This document shows positions 45,283-57,096 of a stretch of DNA of 64,000 nucleotides, in pieces. Source of the DNA: Fragum whitleyi. Its lineage: Eukaryota; Mollusca; Bivalvia; Cardiida; Cardiidae. The notes under the pieces are model-generated. The model was not told the origin of the DNA and ran no database searches. It saw only the letters and a program-made list of their open reading frames with translations. The stretch lies in the NCBI GenBank assembly GCA_948146395.1, contig OX411543.1, positions 18,799,363 through 18,863,362 of the forward strand, written 5' to 3'. The translations under genes were made by a program, and so were the position numbers. How positions within the stretch are numbered: the first letter of the stretch is position 1; every line of letters begins with the position of its first letter.

Positions 45283-45563
45283 CTATAAGAGATCATTTTT
45301 TCCTCCCAACACACCTATCTGTTTAACTGTCTCACTACTGGTTAGAGACGTAATAACATTGGATTCTCTGATAGTCACAGGAGTTTTGTCAATGAACGGA
45401 GATTTTGTTGTGATATCGTTGATCAACTGCTGGATTAATGAACAGGGAGTTGTGACCAAATTATTCATTTGTCGGGAATTTTGAGCAGGAAAGGTATTTT
45501 GTATTTTACTGATCCACATAAGCTTTAATTTCCTTATTCTATGACATTGTTTGTAAAATAAAC
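45283..45563 (-). CDS. Possible 3'-terminal exon of an unidentified gene
   Basis: On the minus strand a good acceptor (TTTTTTCCAG) at the complement of about 45564 leads into an open frame of about 90 residues ending in a stop at 45283. It begins LFYKQCHRIRKLKLMW, basic like a cytoplasmic juxtamembrane stretch, and continues NLVTTPCSLIQQLIND and TSLTSSETVKQIGV. Composition is coding-like in an AT-rich setting. No upstream exon was found and I do not recognise the protein. Confidence 0.3.
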
Positions 45564-46209
45564 TGGAAAAAACATAGCTTCAGTTAGAATACTTTGAATA
45601 CGTATTTTTATCTTTTGACAATGAGGGTTTAGTTAAAAAAAAACACACACAAAAAAAACAGTTAAACAATCATACAAATGAATTAATTTATTCCAACAGG
45701 GATGAAAGATCTGTTTTTCCCCTAATTATTCTCCTTTGTTGGGTTTGGAAAAAAAATCATACACTTTGGAAAGAGATACTTAATGCAAATTATTTAGTAA
45801 TTAATGAATGAAATTATTTGAATTCAAGTCCATTTCTTCATGTAACAAAATTACTTTTATTCCATTCTTTTAAAGCTTTCAGTGTAGCAGAATGATTAAA
45901 ATACATTGGTACATTAATATTGTATGAAAAGTGAAAGTGTTTGATCTCGTTATTGGGTCTCATATATTTTATTATTGAGCCTCAATCATTTCCCCATGGC
46001 ATGATGGACAGACATTGAGCCACTTAACCCTGAAAATTCTTATAGAGCCCCATGTTTTAATAAAACCCAAACCCCCTTTTCGGAGGTGAATTTGACCATT
46101 TTGGATGTGATTTTACAAAATAAGGAATCCTCTCATAAAGGCCTATACCCACAAAATCAATGTCAATAAAAATGCAACAGAGGTATCATACACCTTATTC
46201 CTAATCAAA
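45564..46209. other. Intergenic, no gene recognised
   Basis: AT-rich, with homopolymer A and T runs. Nothing supported. Confidence 0.4.
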
Positions 46210-49200
46210 TCGAGGGCTGAACGCAAAACAGGTCTAACTTGATAATTTTTCAAAAATGACTTTTTCGTATTTTCCTACTCAGTTTCATAATATACACATC
46301 CTATCAAAATATTAAGGTTAAAAGGGGTCGATAAAGGGGCCAAAATTTAAGTTGGCATTTTGGCCTATTTCATTTAAACGTTATTTTTCAATGCAACATT
46401 GGGCTATCTCAAGTTAGCCCTATGTTGCATGTAGAAATCCTGCACTTCATTACCAGCTTTTAGATTAAACAGGTCTAACTAAAGCATTCTCATACAATAT
46501 TATATTTATTAATTATATGAAGAGAATGTTTTGGGGATTTTTTATCTCTGTTATCATGGAAGTATGAAACAAATTCTTTTTATTTCATATAAACTTTATC
46601 TTCAAAGAAATTATTACCATTCTTGACTGATTAAAATGGAACTTTTTTTCAAAATCATACAAAATAAAATTTTACAAGACATTGCATTCATGGAGGTATT
46701 AATGATTTTTATATACCTGTTGAAAGATGGGACATATTGTGTGATCACCCTGGTGTCTGGGTGTTAGGCGGGCAGGCAGCATAAACTTTATCCAGAGCAT
46801 AACTTTGTCACCTTATGTCCAATTGACTTAACAATGGACAGTTGTGTTCCTTTCATGATGATGGATTGCTATGCACAAGAATTGTAACTCTACTTAGCTT
46901 ACCATTTTACTTATTTCCCTTTGTTGTTTTACATATTTGGGCATATAGCAGTGTGAAGGGGTGAACCTTTGACAATTTGCCACCTGGTTTTGAAAATGAG
47001 AATAAGCTCATTTTGATGAAAAATACTCCAATTCAAATATGTCAATGCCAACAGTTTAAGTAAGTTTTTACACAATCCTTTATGACCAAAGATGGAAAAA
47101 AATCCTGAATCATAGAAATTCTGGAGACTGATTTGTTCTCAATTGAAAGGTAAGATTCAGTTATTGAAATTCCCTGAAAAAAAAAAAAAAAAAAAAAAAA
47201 AACAACTAAAATGCTGAAAATTCTGCTTTCTTTGAGATATAAAATGAGTAAACAGAATTAAATATCAGATTTTTTTCATTCTGTTATTAATGTGATGGTT
47301 GTTGTTTATGTTGTTTATATTTAACTTATGGTATGGTCACTTAGTAAAATGTAAGAATAATCAAAGCACTGAAGACACTGATATGGAAGCTAATTTAAGT
47401 ACTATTCCAACAACAGATCTTTTGATCTATTGATGAATTCTGATAAATAAAGTGGGAAATATAAATTGATTCAAATATTATGTAGATTTTATTAAAAGCC
47501 TGGAAGTTCTATTGTCCACTCAGATGTTTTTGTCAATACATTGATAATGTGATACATTCAGACTAACTTTTACAGAAAACTGGTCAAAGATATCTATTAA
47601 ATTAAACTGTCACCTAGGACAATCAGAAAGTAAAATAATCTTGATTTCCAAAGTTGTCAATACTATGAATATACACGTAATTATGTATTTGGAAACCAAA
47701 CATTCAGAACACAAAGAATTTCAAGAGTCCAAGAATCATCATCATAAGACCTGAACAGATTCATTTAGCAGTGTTAAATGAATGATAATTCCATATAATG
47801 TATAACGGCTTCTATAATAAGATGTTTATTGTCAGCAATAGGAACCATCCAGAAGTCTAGGTATCAAAGTGTCCTTATCAATAAGTTCTAATATACATGG
47901 AGTATGTTAGCAAGTTAAGTTTCCCAAAATGCCCAACATCCCCCTTCCAAGCATTAACTTAGATATTATAATAGATGTCTTACTAGCTTTCCCAGTATTC
48001 TGCCAGGATTCTAGATTTAACTGAAGAATGCTATGTGATCTGAACCAGACTAAGCCAGATGAGCAACCAAGTTCAGTTTTTAGCAGCTAAGAGAGTTAAC
48101 TTGAGATTTAATTTCTTGTATAAAAAGAAATAGAACAAAATCAGTACACAACCCTTGGGTCTTCAGAAGTGACTGGAATCTACTTTGACAATGAGCCACC
48201 CAATACAATAACTAAGATTAGTATTAACCTTAAGTTTAAGTTTGAGCAAATTTAATCAGATGGTCTTACAAACTGCACCAGTTTGAATTGATATCTAAGG
48301 ATAAACTGTTAACCAAGTTTTTGCTTTTTTTTTTTATTTCATATTACTTAAAAACAAAGTATTTAATTCAATTTAATCCTATTCCACATTTGGCAAACAA
48401 AGCCCAGGACATCTTCTCCCTGCTGTAGACCTATGGAAATTACCCTGCCAGAATAGGAATACTGATTCTTATTTGAAATTATATTACATTTTACTTAATC
48501 AAGTCTTTTATTTCACATTGCTTTACACACTCTATAGGCATATTTTCATGTTCTCTATGAAAACTGATAGACTTTGTGCAAATACTGAAATCGCAAAGGG
48601 CTAGCTTGTAATAGAGATGTTTTAGAGGGACTCATAAGATAAATGGAGATCTTATAGAGCCAACTGGGTCTTTCAAAGGGTTTGTTTCCTTTGTCCTGTT
48701 ATGAATTGTCTGGATTGGACAGGTTGACCTCTTAAACAGAGATAAATGATTGATAAAGTAATATTTTACAATGGAGATGGTCTGTACTAATATTAACAGC
48801 TAGTGGCTACAGACAGTCTTTCATTATTATTAAAAAATTAATAAAGTTATTTACAATGGCACTGTTCATTCAAAGATGGAAATCACAATTCATAATTTAT
48901 ACAGAATGTGTACATGTAATTTACAATTGGGGTTATCTTTTAATGCTCTCATAGATAGGTGAAGCTCTGAAAACTAAAACAAGATGCGTGTCAAGCACCA
49001 ATGCCCTGCTCACTTTGATATACAGTGGTTTCGATACCATATTGAAAGCAGAGGTAAAGCCAATGTTAAAGTTTGCTTTTTTTATACAGATGTATTTGAA
49101 AAAGAGGTTGACTTTGACTTACAACCTTAAAAAATGTATTAACAGAAGGTTTTGTCAAAAGCAACACACATGTGAAATACAAAGGCTCTGCCGCCAACCA

Positions 49201-50499
49201 ATCAAAAGCTATGGCCAATGTTAATGATTATTTGGTGACAAACAGACATGGTTCAAACAATATATACCCGATCTATGGATGTCGGGGTTATAAAAAGTCA
49301 GGGGATCTTTTCCAGATTGTCTCTATTGTAGACAAGAGAAGCTTAAAAGACATTATTTATTGATAGATAAATTTACAATGGGAATGTTATTTTATGGCTC
49401 TAATAGACAGACAGAATTCTTCAAAAGGATAGAATTAAAAGAAATTTAAAATGGGGAGTGTTCTATTGTGGCTCTCAAAGCCAAGTGGAGCATTTAAAAA
49501 GATTTATAATTTGTAAAGTAGATTGCAAGTTGTATGTTCTAAATTGGCTACTATAGAAAGGTTTATATGTATTTACATTTTGAATGAATTGGAATGACTT
49601 GTCTTACACAAAAAAGTGAAAGGATCTAATTTTTTCATGCAAAAGTCACCGTGAGACAAAATTTAGATTTCTTTGGATAAAAAGAAACGATAAAACAAGA
49701 AATTGTCATTATGTACATGTTTATATCTGTATAATTGAATTTGCTAGGATCACATCAAATAGTGTGATTTGGAAGAAAGTAGGGTTATATAATTTTTTGA
49801 AAACAGTCAATTTACAATAATGATATTCCACTATTTCAATGGTGAAATTATAAAATGCTAACTACTAAAAACAAAATAATATTTTACCGCACACCATGTG
49901 AAAAAATAAAGTTATTTGCATTAGTTTTTAATAGAAATGTAGTTTGAATATCAAGCTCCTGATGCTGACAGGAAGAGACTTGTTTTCCTTGATGATGATT
50001 ATGCTTGATGCTCGTTAATATCTTAACTCCAAGCATGTTACAGGTTTTAATACAAAGTAATGTTTAGAAATAATTAGTACATGAGTAAATAAAACATGAC
50101 CTTGACATTGATATTTATATATTTGTCACCAAATTGCAGAAATGAAATGAGAATTTTTCAGATAGACCTATTTTGCACTGATAAAATTTTGGACTATTGG
50201 TACATTTTCAATGCAACATAGGCCTAACTTAAGTTAGATCTATTTTGCATTAACTTATTTTTTGAAAAGTGGAAATTTATAACTGCCAGACAGATCTATC
50301 TCAAAAAGGTTCTAATATCTCTTTTTTGATAAATTATTTTTATAAAAATTAACTTTAATTCAATCAAATATAATATTTCAGGATTAAATTTACAAAAATG
50401 ATCAAAATAATTTGCTATTTTCAAGAATGAGAAAGTTTTATTTGTCTCCTGTAAAATTTTGAAAAATGAAGTTAGCCCTATATTGCATTCAGCCCTCGA
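46210..50499. mobile_element. 4.3-kb element with TIRs of about 300 bp
   Basis: The left end TCGAGGGCTGAACGCAAAAC matches the complement of the right end (TCGAGGGCTGAATGCAATAT). Both continue into GGTCTAACTT and TTTTTCAAAA. Further in, both arms contain a hairpin made of TGCAAC-TAGG-CTAACTT and its complement (46391-46438 and 50208-50255), then GGTCTA-CT and ATTCTCAT. The interior has no recognised transposase. It carries a degenerate repeat (TTTACAATGG ... GGCTCT-ATAGAC) at about 48600-49850, and a 64-codon frame at 49172-49363. Confidence 0.7.
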
Positions 50500-51087
50500 A
50501 ATGCTAATATCTTGTGAATATTATGTTTATTTTTTTACCATTTTTTCACCGTCCTAAAATAAATGATGTAGCATAGCCTCTAATAATAGCCTATCCCTTT
50601 CTTATGGAAATACAATGATTCTAATAGAACTCTGGGGTTTAATTAGAGCTTTTACAGTCATGCAAAAAAAAAAAATTCAACATTTGTGAGTTAAAACTGG
50701 GTCAGACAAATTGTAGAACAAAGACTCTGATCAGCTTGCACTTATGTAGAATAGAAAAATTTTACTTGGGGGCATATTATAAAAAAGAAAATTTGCTTGT
50801 TATTAGCATTTTTTTCAGCAATAGCTCCTCTCCACTAGCTTCTAACATTTAGTCACCTTGGGCTCTCATTTTTAGTTTGGAGACCTAATTTCATAAGTTA
50901 AGCCTTGTCATGCTGAACCCAGAATATTTCTATGTGCTTTGGCAAGAGGTAAAGACAAAGATCAGTTTGCATATTACAAGTACAGTCTGTTTCTAGTATA
51001 TACCACCTGGTTTCCCTGTTCAAACCAGAAAAGTTAAAATTGACACTGGTTCACAATAAATGCATACAGTGCTTTCTGCTATTTGAT

Positions 51088-51315
51088 TTAACCCTTTCCT
51101 GTTTTACAAAATTTTGGACCTAGCCAAATTCAAAGGTTTTGCAGACGAAAATTTAAAGTGGAGTTAATTTGAAAAACAGCCATTCAGTAGGGTGGAAAAT
51201 AGTGTGAAAAAGGAGAAATTGCTTGTCAGAAGCAATTTCTTCTTTTTTCACAATGTTTTCTCAATCATGAAATCACAGACACGTTTAAAGCAGGGATTAA
51301 ACAGCAAAGGGTTAA
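51088..51315. mobile_element. TTAA MITE with CCCTTT ends, copy 2 (inverted)
   Basis: TTAA-bounded, ends CCCTTTCCTGTTT / AAACAGCAAAGGG. It is the reverse complement of 44390-44618 throughout, including the AGAAATTGCTT hairpin. More diverged relatives appear at about 51475-51670 and 54360-54620. Confidence 0.75.
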
Positions 51316-51843
51316 ATGCAATTTCGCCTTTTTTTTTTCAGATTGACAATGTTTATAAAGTAATTTGGTCATATTTGTCAGAGAAAATGCCATGTCAAGA
51401 TGTCAAATCCCTGGGTGGCAGAATAAGAGTGAGTTCAAACCAGGGGAGGGGAGGAGGGGTGGGTGGGGGCTCATAACCCTTTCCCAAACAAGACTGGGTT
51501 TTGAATCCCTAAGAGAAAAGGCTTGGGAAAACATTGAGGCAAAAGAAGACAGTGTTGCCTCAATATTTTCTGTGCTATATTGTACAGAATATTCCATTTT
51601 AGTTACTTTAATGTTGTCGTCTGCAGCAGCTTTGAATTTGGACTACCCTAAAATTTTGTCGTTTGGGAACGGGATAAGGAATAACAAAAAAAGTTTTGCA
51701 TTGATAAGAAATGCCCCCAACCCTTACCACTATTTGTTACGAATATTCTGGGTTTGCCCTTTAAACCTTCAACTGAGGATAGATTATGAGGTCAGCGCAA
51801 AACTATTGTAAGTGCCTATTTATTTATTGGCTCTAACAATAGT

Positions 51844-52260
51844 TACAGCTAAAAATACCGTGAAGTTGACACTCATTTCGATTGAATCATTCAAAATCAC
51901 CCACTCAGCGCTCCAATCACTCATTCTAAACATTCACTCAATTCGATCAAAATCGCTCCAAAATCATTTCAAAACTTTTCGAAATTGTTCAATAGGATTT
52001 ATGTTTAATTCAAATCGTTTAAATTATTCTACAATTTAATTGGCTGGTTTGGATTTTAAAGTAGCTGATTGGTCCACGATACACATAATCAGAAAAGAAT
52101 GTATGTTTTACTAAAGGAAGGTAATCTTGAACAAAATTAGCAATAATGGATTACCTCCCTTGAATTTCACTCAAAACTTGCTCTACACACTCATTCAATT
52201 TCACTCCAAAATCATTCCAGAAGCACTCATTATGTCAATTTCATGCTGCTGTTAACTGTA
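51844..52260. mobile_element. MITE with GAATGA subterminal arrays, copy 3 (inverted)
   Basis: Starts TACAGCTAAAAATACCGTG, ends TTTCATGCTGCTGTTAACTGTA. Arms are full of CACTCATTC-type words and the centre has the GGAAGGTAA / TTACCTCCC hairpin. Same family as 11209-11648 and 17884-18325. Confidence 0.75.
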
Positions 52261-52660
52261 TGTGCTGGCCCCTTGTGATAAGATGGCAAAATCAGTCATG
52301 ATTTTTGGTCAGTTACTTACTTGAATGAAGAATTTGTCTTCTGACCAAGATTAATATGAGATTTATGGTAGAAAAACATACAATATAAACAATCCATCTT
52401 TCTCATTAGTGCTAGGAATAAACACATAACCACAAGATGCTATTTATCCCTGTGGTAAACCATGAAATGTTGTTCAAGTACAATAGAAAAAAATTCAAAT
52501 TCATCAGTGGCTTATTTCTTATATAGGATGAAAAACAAAAATTATTTGCAAAAGAGCGCCTATTTTTTTTCATGCATTTTTCATAAGTCACTTTGATAAG
52601 TTTTGTAAACTTTCAATAGATCAAGTTTCAAAAGTTGGAAGGGCTCAGAAAAAGCAAGGG

Positions 52661-53427
52661 GGAACGGACAATTGCCCTCCCGCACGATTGCCCTCCCGGA
52701 TGATTGCCCCCTGGACGATTCCCCTCCGGACAATATCCCTCCCCATAAAGTAGCAACCGGGACAATAGCCCTCCCTATATTTTTCTTCCATTCTTCACTT
52801 TTGTTTGGGATTTTTTTCCGTATTTCATTTTTTATTGCTTATTTAAAGTTCATTTATAAAAGAAATAGAAATTGTTTACTTGAAATTCATGTAGATCTAA
52901 TATGATATTTATATATATATATATTTTATTTTTTATTTTTTTATATCTAAGTGTTTGTAACAAGTAGGGTCATTTAAATTGCACATTTATTGTTCTCTTT
53001 AATCTGTTTAATTGAAACTAATCAAATGGAATATACTCATTTTAATGGATTAACATAAAGGAAAATATAAATAAGTTGTTTTAAAAAACAACATGATATT
53101 ACATTATTATATTGATATTATCTTTCATTTTCATACATTTATCATAATCAAAAATTTGAGAAAATTTTCAGTTGAGTCTGAGAAAAGTTTTATAACCTTG
53201 GGCTCTGAAAGTGCTAAAATAATCGTTGCATATCCCAGAAGAAGTAACATCCAAAGAGAAATTACTATGGCTTTCCCATATCCATCCAAATATTATATGT
53301 TGATATAAGGGGAGGGCAATTGTCCGGAAGGGCAATTGTCCTGGAGGGCAATTGTCCAGGAGGGCAATCGTCCGGGGGGCTATCATCCGGGAGGGCAATC
53401 ATCCGGGAGGGCAATTGCCCTACACTC
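52661..53427. mobile_element. TIR element with GGACAATTGCCCTCC arrays, copy 2
   Basis: Arrays of the 16-mer GGACAATTGCCCTCCC at the left (52665-52730) and inverted at the right (53310-53420). The interior is collinear with 39795-40537 (AAAGTAGCAACC, TTCTTCCATTCTTCACTT, AAGTTGTTTT). Possible target duplication AAAAGCAAG / AAAACAAGC, imperfect. Confidence 0.8.
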
Positions 53428-53429
53428 AA

Positions 53430-54685
53430 AACAAGCCATGTCATGATTGTGGTGATATGAAATCTGCTTTCAATGCCATGTGACTGTCATGTGGTTGCTG
53501 CTAGTATAAATACTTATTTTTTTGGTTTAAAAATGGCATATTTCTTATACTTCCTGATTGTTTATTTCCTAAATTGGATGAAAACATAAATTATGAGACT
53601 AATTTTCTTAAACAATAACCCGGACAAAAATCAAACTGGATGAAAACCTGTCACACATGATTCAATCAAATTAAGAAATACAGTAAAACTTGCGTTAAGC
53701 GACCACTGAGGGTACCATTAAAAAGTGGTCGCTTATGGAAATGGTTGTTTAATACAATAATTAAGGATAAAAAAGACGTGTTTTGTGATAGAATATAAAG
53801 ATTGTAACAAAATTCTGACTGAATCTTAGAATGTTCCAGCACAGAAGAATCGTCTCAATGAGACGATTTTAATGTGTTTTAACGTCATAAGATTAAACAA
53901 AAAACATTTTTTCGTTAAAGAAAGTCAACTTTTTCGGAAATTTATCTTACGGCGAAGGGACTTTTTACAATGGTTGCTTAATAAAAGTGGTCGCTTAAAA
54001 GACGTTGTCGCTCCAGCAAGATTGACTGTAGTGGAATCATCATAAATGATCAGTTTTTGAACAATTATGCAAAATTTATCACTTGATAAAAGTTTGAATG
54101 AAAATTCTTATTGAAAATGGTTATTAGGACGAAAACTCATACCATGAGGATGATTAATAAATAATCATGTTTTATAAAATGTACATGAATTACTTATGTG
54201 AAATAATTATTCATTGAAATAATGAAATTTAGTAACTTGACCCAAATTTTATGCCTAAATCGGTCCCTGGAATAGTATTGCTTAATTGATTGTGAATCAA
54301 AGTATGTGCATCCAATGCTTTCTGCGCATTAATTCATAGAAATTTTTCCAAGGTTTATATTCAGCATAACAATGGTTTAAATATTAGTTTATTGCAATAT
54401 TTGTAAACTTTTCCTGAACTGCCCTCAGATTAAATTCATGTGATTTTATCATAATTGAGAAAAAAAATAGGAAAAAAGGAAATTCTTAAATAATAATTTA
54501 TGTCAAGCCATTTTTCCTTTAATTTCAAAATGTGATATTTTCTACCAAATGGGATGGTTTCTTTTCAAATTGTTTCATTTTGGACAAGCCTAAGATTTCA
54601 AAAATGAGTTGATATGCACTTTGCCAGTTGTTTCACAGGTTTATTTTCTATCAATGTAAATAACAAAGAATTTCTTACATTTCAG
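53430..54685. other. Upstream flank of the PHPT1-like exon
   Basis: AT-rich. At 53695-54035 a repeat contains paired AAGTGGTCGCTTA and TAAGCGACCACT phrases, typical of an old TIR element (53700-54010), and a hairpin GAATCGTCTCA / TGAGACGATTTT. A diverged TTAA-MITE relative is at 54360-54620. Confidence 0.45.
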
Positions 54686-54891
54686 ACAAGCAAGTGACGC
54701 TGACATGGCTTTTAGCCAAGCTGAGATACAATCTGTCGGGGCTGCCAAGAACCCCAAACTCAAAGCCATTCCTGACGTAGAAATTGACAAAAGTGGCAAG
54801 TTTAAGTATGTTCTGTTAAAGGTCCACGATCCACAAAAAGAGAGAGAATTTAAACACATTGTGAGAGGGACAGCCAAGGCAGCTTATCATG
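54686..54891 (+). CDS. PHPT1: PHPT1-like 14-kDa phosphohistidine phosphatase, first coding exon
   Basis: A strong acceptor (TTTCTTACATTTCAG) precedes the exon, the ATG is at 54705, and the exon ends at the donor GGTGAGTAAA (54891/54892) in phase 1. The 62 codons contain AIPDVEIDKSGKFKYVLLKV and a KHIVRGTAKAAYHG phrase, matching the N-terminal half of the PHPT1/janus family. Known role: removes phosphate from phosphohistidine in cytosolic proteins. The part with the catalytic histidine and the conserved C-terminal half is encoded by later exons, which I cannot find before 64000. They may lie beyond the window, or this may be a partial copy. Confidence 0.8.
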
Positions 54892-55199
54892 GTGAGTAAA
54901 ATCCTTTCCCAACGTCCAAAATTTTAGACTGGTCTAAAATGAAAGAAACAGCAGACAACAATATAATATGGGTGAAATTTTAAAAGAAACCATCCCTTGA
55001 GGTAGAAACATTGTTGAAAAGGAAGTTACTGCTAGTAAAAAAGATGAAATATCTTTTAACAAGCAATTTCATCTTTTATAAGGTCCACTATCTAAATGCC
55101 AGTGTGCTAATGTCAGGGCAAAGAGTCCAACTTGAGTGTGTCTGTGCGTTGAGTTCAAAAATATTCACCTAAGAAATTTGATACATTTCCTTATTTATT

Positions 55200-56898
55200 A
55201 GCTCCACTGGCCGAAGGCCAGCGAGCTATTGTCATGGCGAGGTGTCCGTCGTGCGTCCGTGCGTCCGTCCGTCCGTGCGTGCGTAAACTTTTCCTTAAAC
55301 ATCTTCTCCTCCTAAACCAATGGGTGGATTATGACGAAACTTGGCCAGAATAATCCTTGGGTGACCCTCTTTTAAAGTTGTTCAAAAAATTTGGATTGAC
55401 CCCCAAATATGGGCGTGGCAGGGCGGGGCTTATTTTGACCCCGAAATCTTTGAACAACATCTCCTCCCAAACCATTGGGCCAATTTCAATGAAACTTTAC
55501 CAGAATGTTCCTTGGGTAACCCTCTTTTAAAGTTGTTCAAGAAATTTGGATTGACCCCCAAATATGGGCGTGGCAGGGCGGGGCTAATTGTGACCCCGAA
55601 ATCTTTGAACGACATCTCTTCCCAACCATTGGGCCAATTTCAATGAAACTTTACCAGAACGTTCCTTGGGTGACCCTTCTCTAAAGTTGTTCAAGAAATT
55701 TGGATTGACCCCCAAATATGGTCGTGGCTTATTTTGACCCTGAAATCTTTGAACCTCATCTCCTCCCAAACCATTGGGCCAATTTCAATGAAACTTTACC
55801 CGAATGTTCCTTGGGTGACCCTCTTCTAAAGTAGTTCAAGAAATTTGGATTGACCCCCAAATATGGGCTTGGCAGGGCGGGGCTTATTTTGACCCAGAAA
55901 TCTTTGAACGACATCTCTTCCCAAACCATTGGGCCAATTTCAATGAAACTTTACCAGAACGTTCCTTGGGTGACCCTCTTCTAAAGTTGTTCAAGAAATT
56001 TGGATTGACCCCCAAATATGGGCGTGGCAGGGCGGGGCTTATTTTGACCCTGAAATCTTTGAACGACATCTCCTCCCAAAGCATTGGGCCAATTTCAATG
56101 AAACTTTACCAGAATGTTCCTTTGGTGACCCTCTTCTAAAGTTGTTCAAGAAATTTGGATTGACCCCAAAATATGGGCGTGGCAGGGCGGGGCTTATTTT
56201 GATCCCGAAATCTTTGAACGACATCTCTTCCCAAACCATTGGGCCAATTTCAATGAAACTTAACCAGAATGTTCCTTGGGTGACCCTCTTCTAAAGTTGT
56301 TCAAGAAATTTGGATTGACCCCCAAATATAGACGTGGCAGGGCGGGGCTTATTTTGACTCTGAAATCTTTGAACCTCATCTCCTCCTAAACCATTGGGCA
56401 AATTTCAATGAAACTTTATAAGGATGTTCCTTGGGTGACCCTCTTCTAAAGTAGTTCAAGAAATTTGGATTGACCCCCAAACATGGGCGTGGCAAGGCGG
56501 GGCTTATTTTGACCCTGAAATATTTGAATGACCTCTCCTTTTGAACCATTAGGCCAATTTTAATGAAATTTTACCAGAATGTTCCTTGGGTGACCCTCAT
56601 CTAAAGATCTTCAAGAAATTTAGATTGGATGAGATCCACTTGATCAATAAGATTCAGGTGAGCGGTTTAGGGCCATTCTGGTCCTCTTGTTTCAATCTAC
56701 ATCTAAATAATTTTCTTTCTTGTAATTTTACATATAAGTTAATTAAGTTCATTCCTTCATAAGTCAGTTTCAACCTAGAAAAAGTCTGAATTCCTTCTGA
56801 ATGTTGTTCACTTTCATTACCTTCTATTTGCAATATCTCTCTTTCAAATCTTGAGATTTTAAGCCAGTGGAGCGATACAGGCCCTCTTGGGCCTCTTG
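55200..56898 (+). mobile_element. Pearl-like Helitron-type element with eight tandem units and two 3' ends
   Basis: The 5' end is AGCTCCACTGGC-CGAAGGCCAGCGAGCT, then a GTGCGTCCGTCC block, then about eight units of roughly 155 bp (each with AAATTTGGATTGACCCCCAA and TGGGCGTGGCAGGGCGGGG). A first 3' end (CAGGTGAGC, hairpin, CTCTTG) lies at 56658-56692. After 170 bp a second 3' end carries GCCAGTGGAGC, the exact inverse of the 5' GCTCCACTGGC, then AGGCCCTCTTGGGCCT and CTTGTT. The second end is the matching one. Non-coding. Confidence 0.8.
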
Positions 56899-57096
56899 TT
56901 GAAATATTGACTGCTACTAAAAGTATGTTATAATTAGAGTACAAAGAGGTCTTGAATTATGTGTTAATGGATAAATCCTATTCCCTATGGAAGCAGATGG
57001 TTAATGGCTGTAAGAAGATAGGTTCATTGTTATATCATTTAGGCATTCCTATTTTCCATTAGCTGTACCTTGGGAGATTGCATTGTAATTTCTGTA

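Noticed and set aside
49172..49363. 64-codon + strand frame (YKGSAANQSKAMAN)
   Set aside because: Coding-like composition, but it starts without an ATG, has no clear exon borders and lies inside the 4.3-kb element; kept only as part of that element.
55430..56239. Repeated minus-strand frames of 61-66 codons (GVNPNFLNNF type)
   Set aside because: They are translations of the tandem 155-bp units of a non-coding Helitron-like element.
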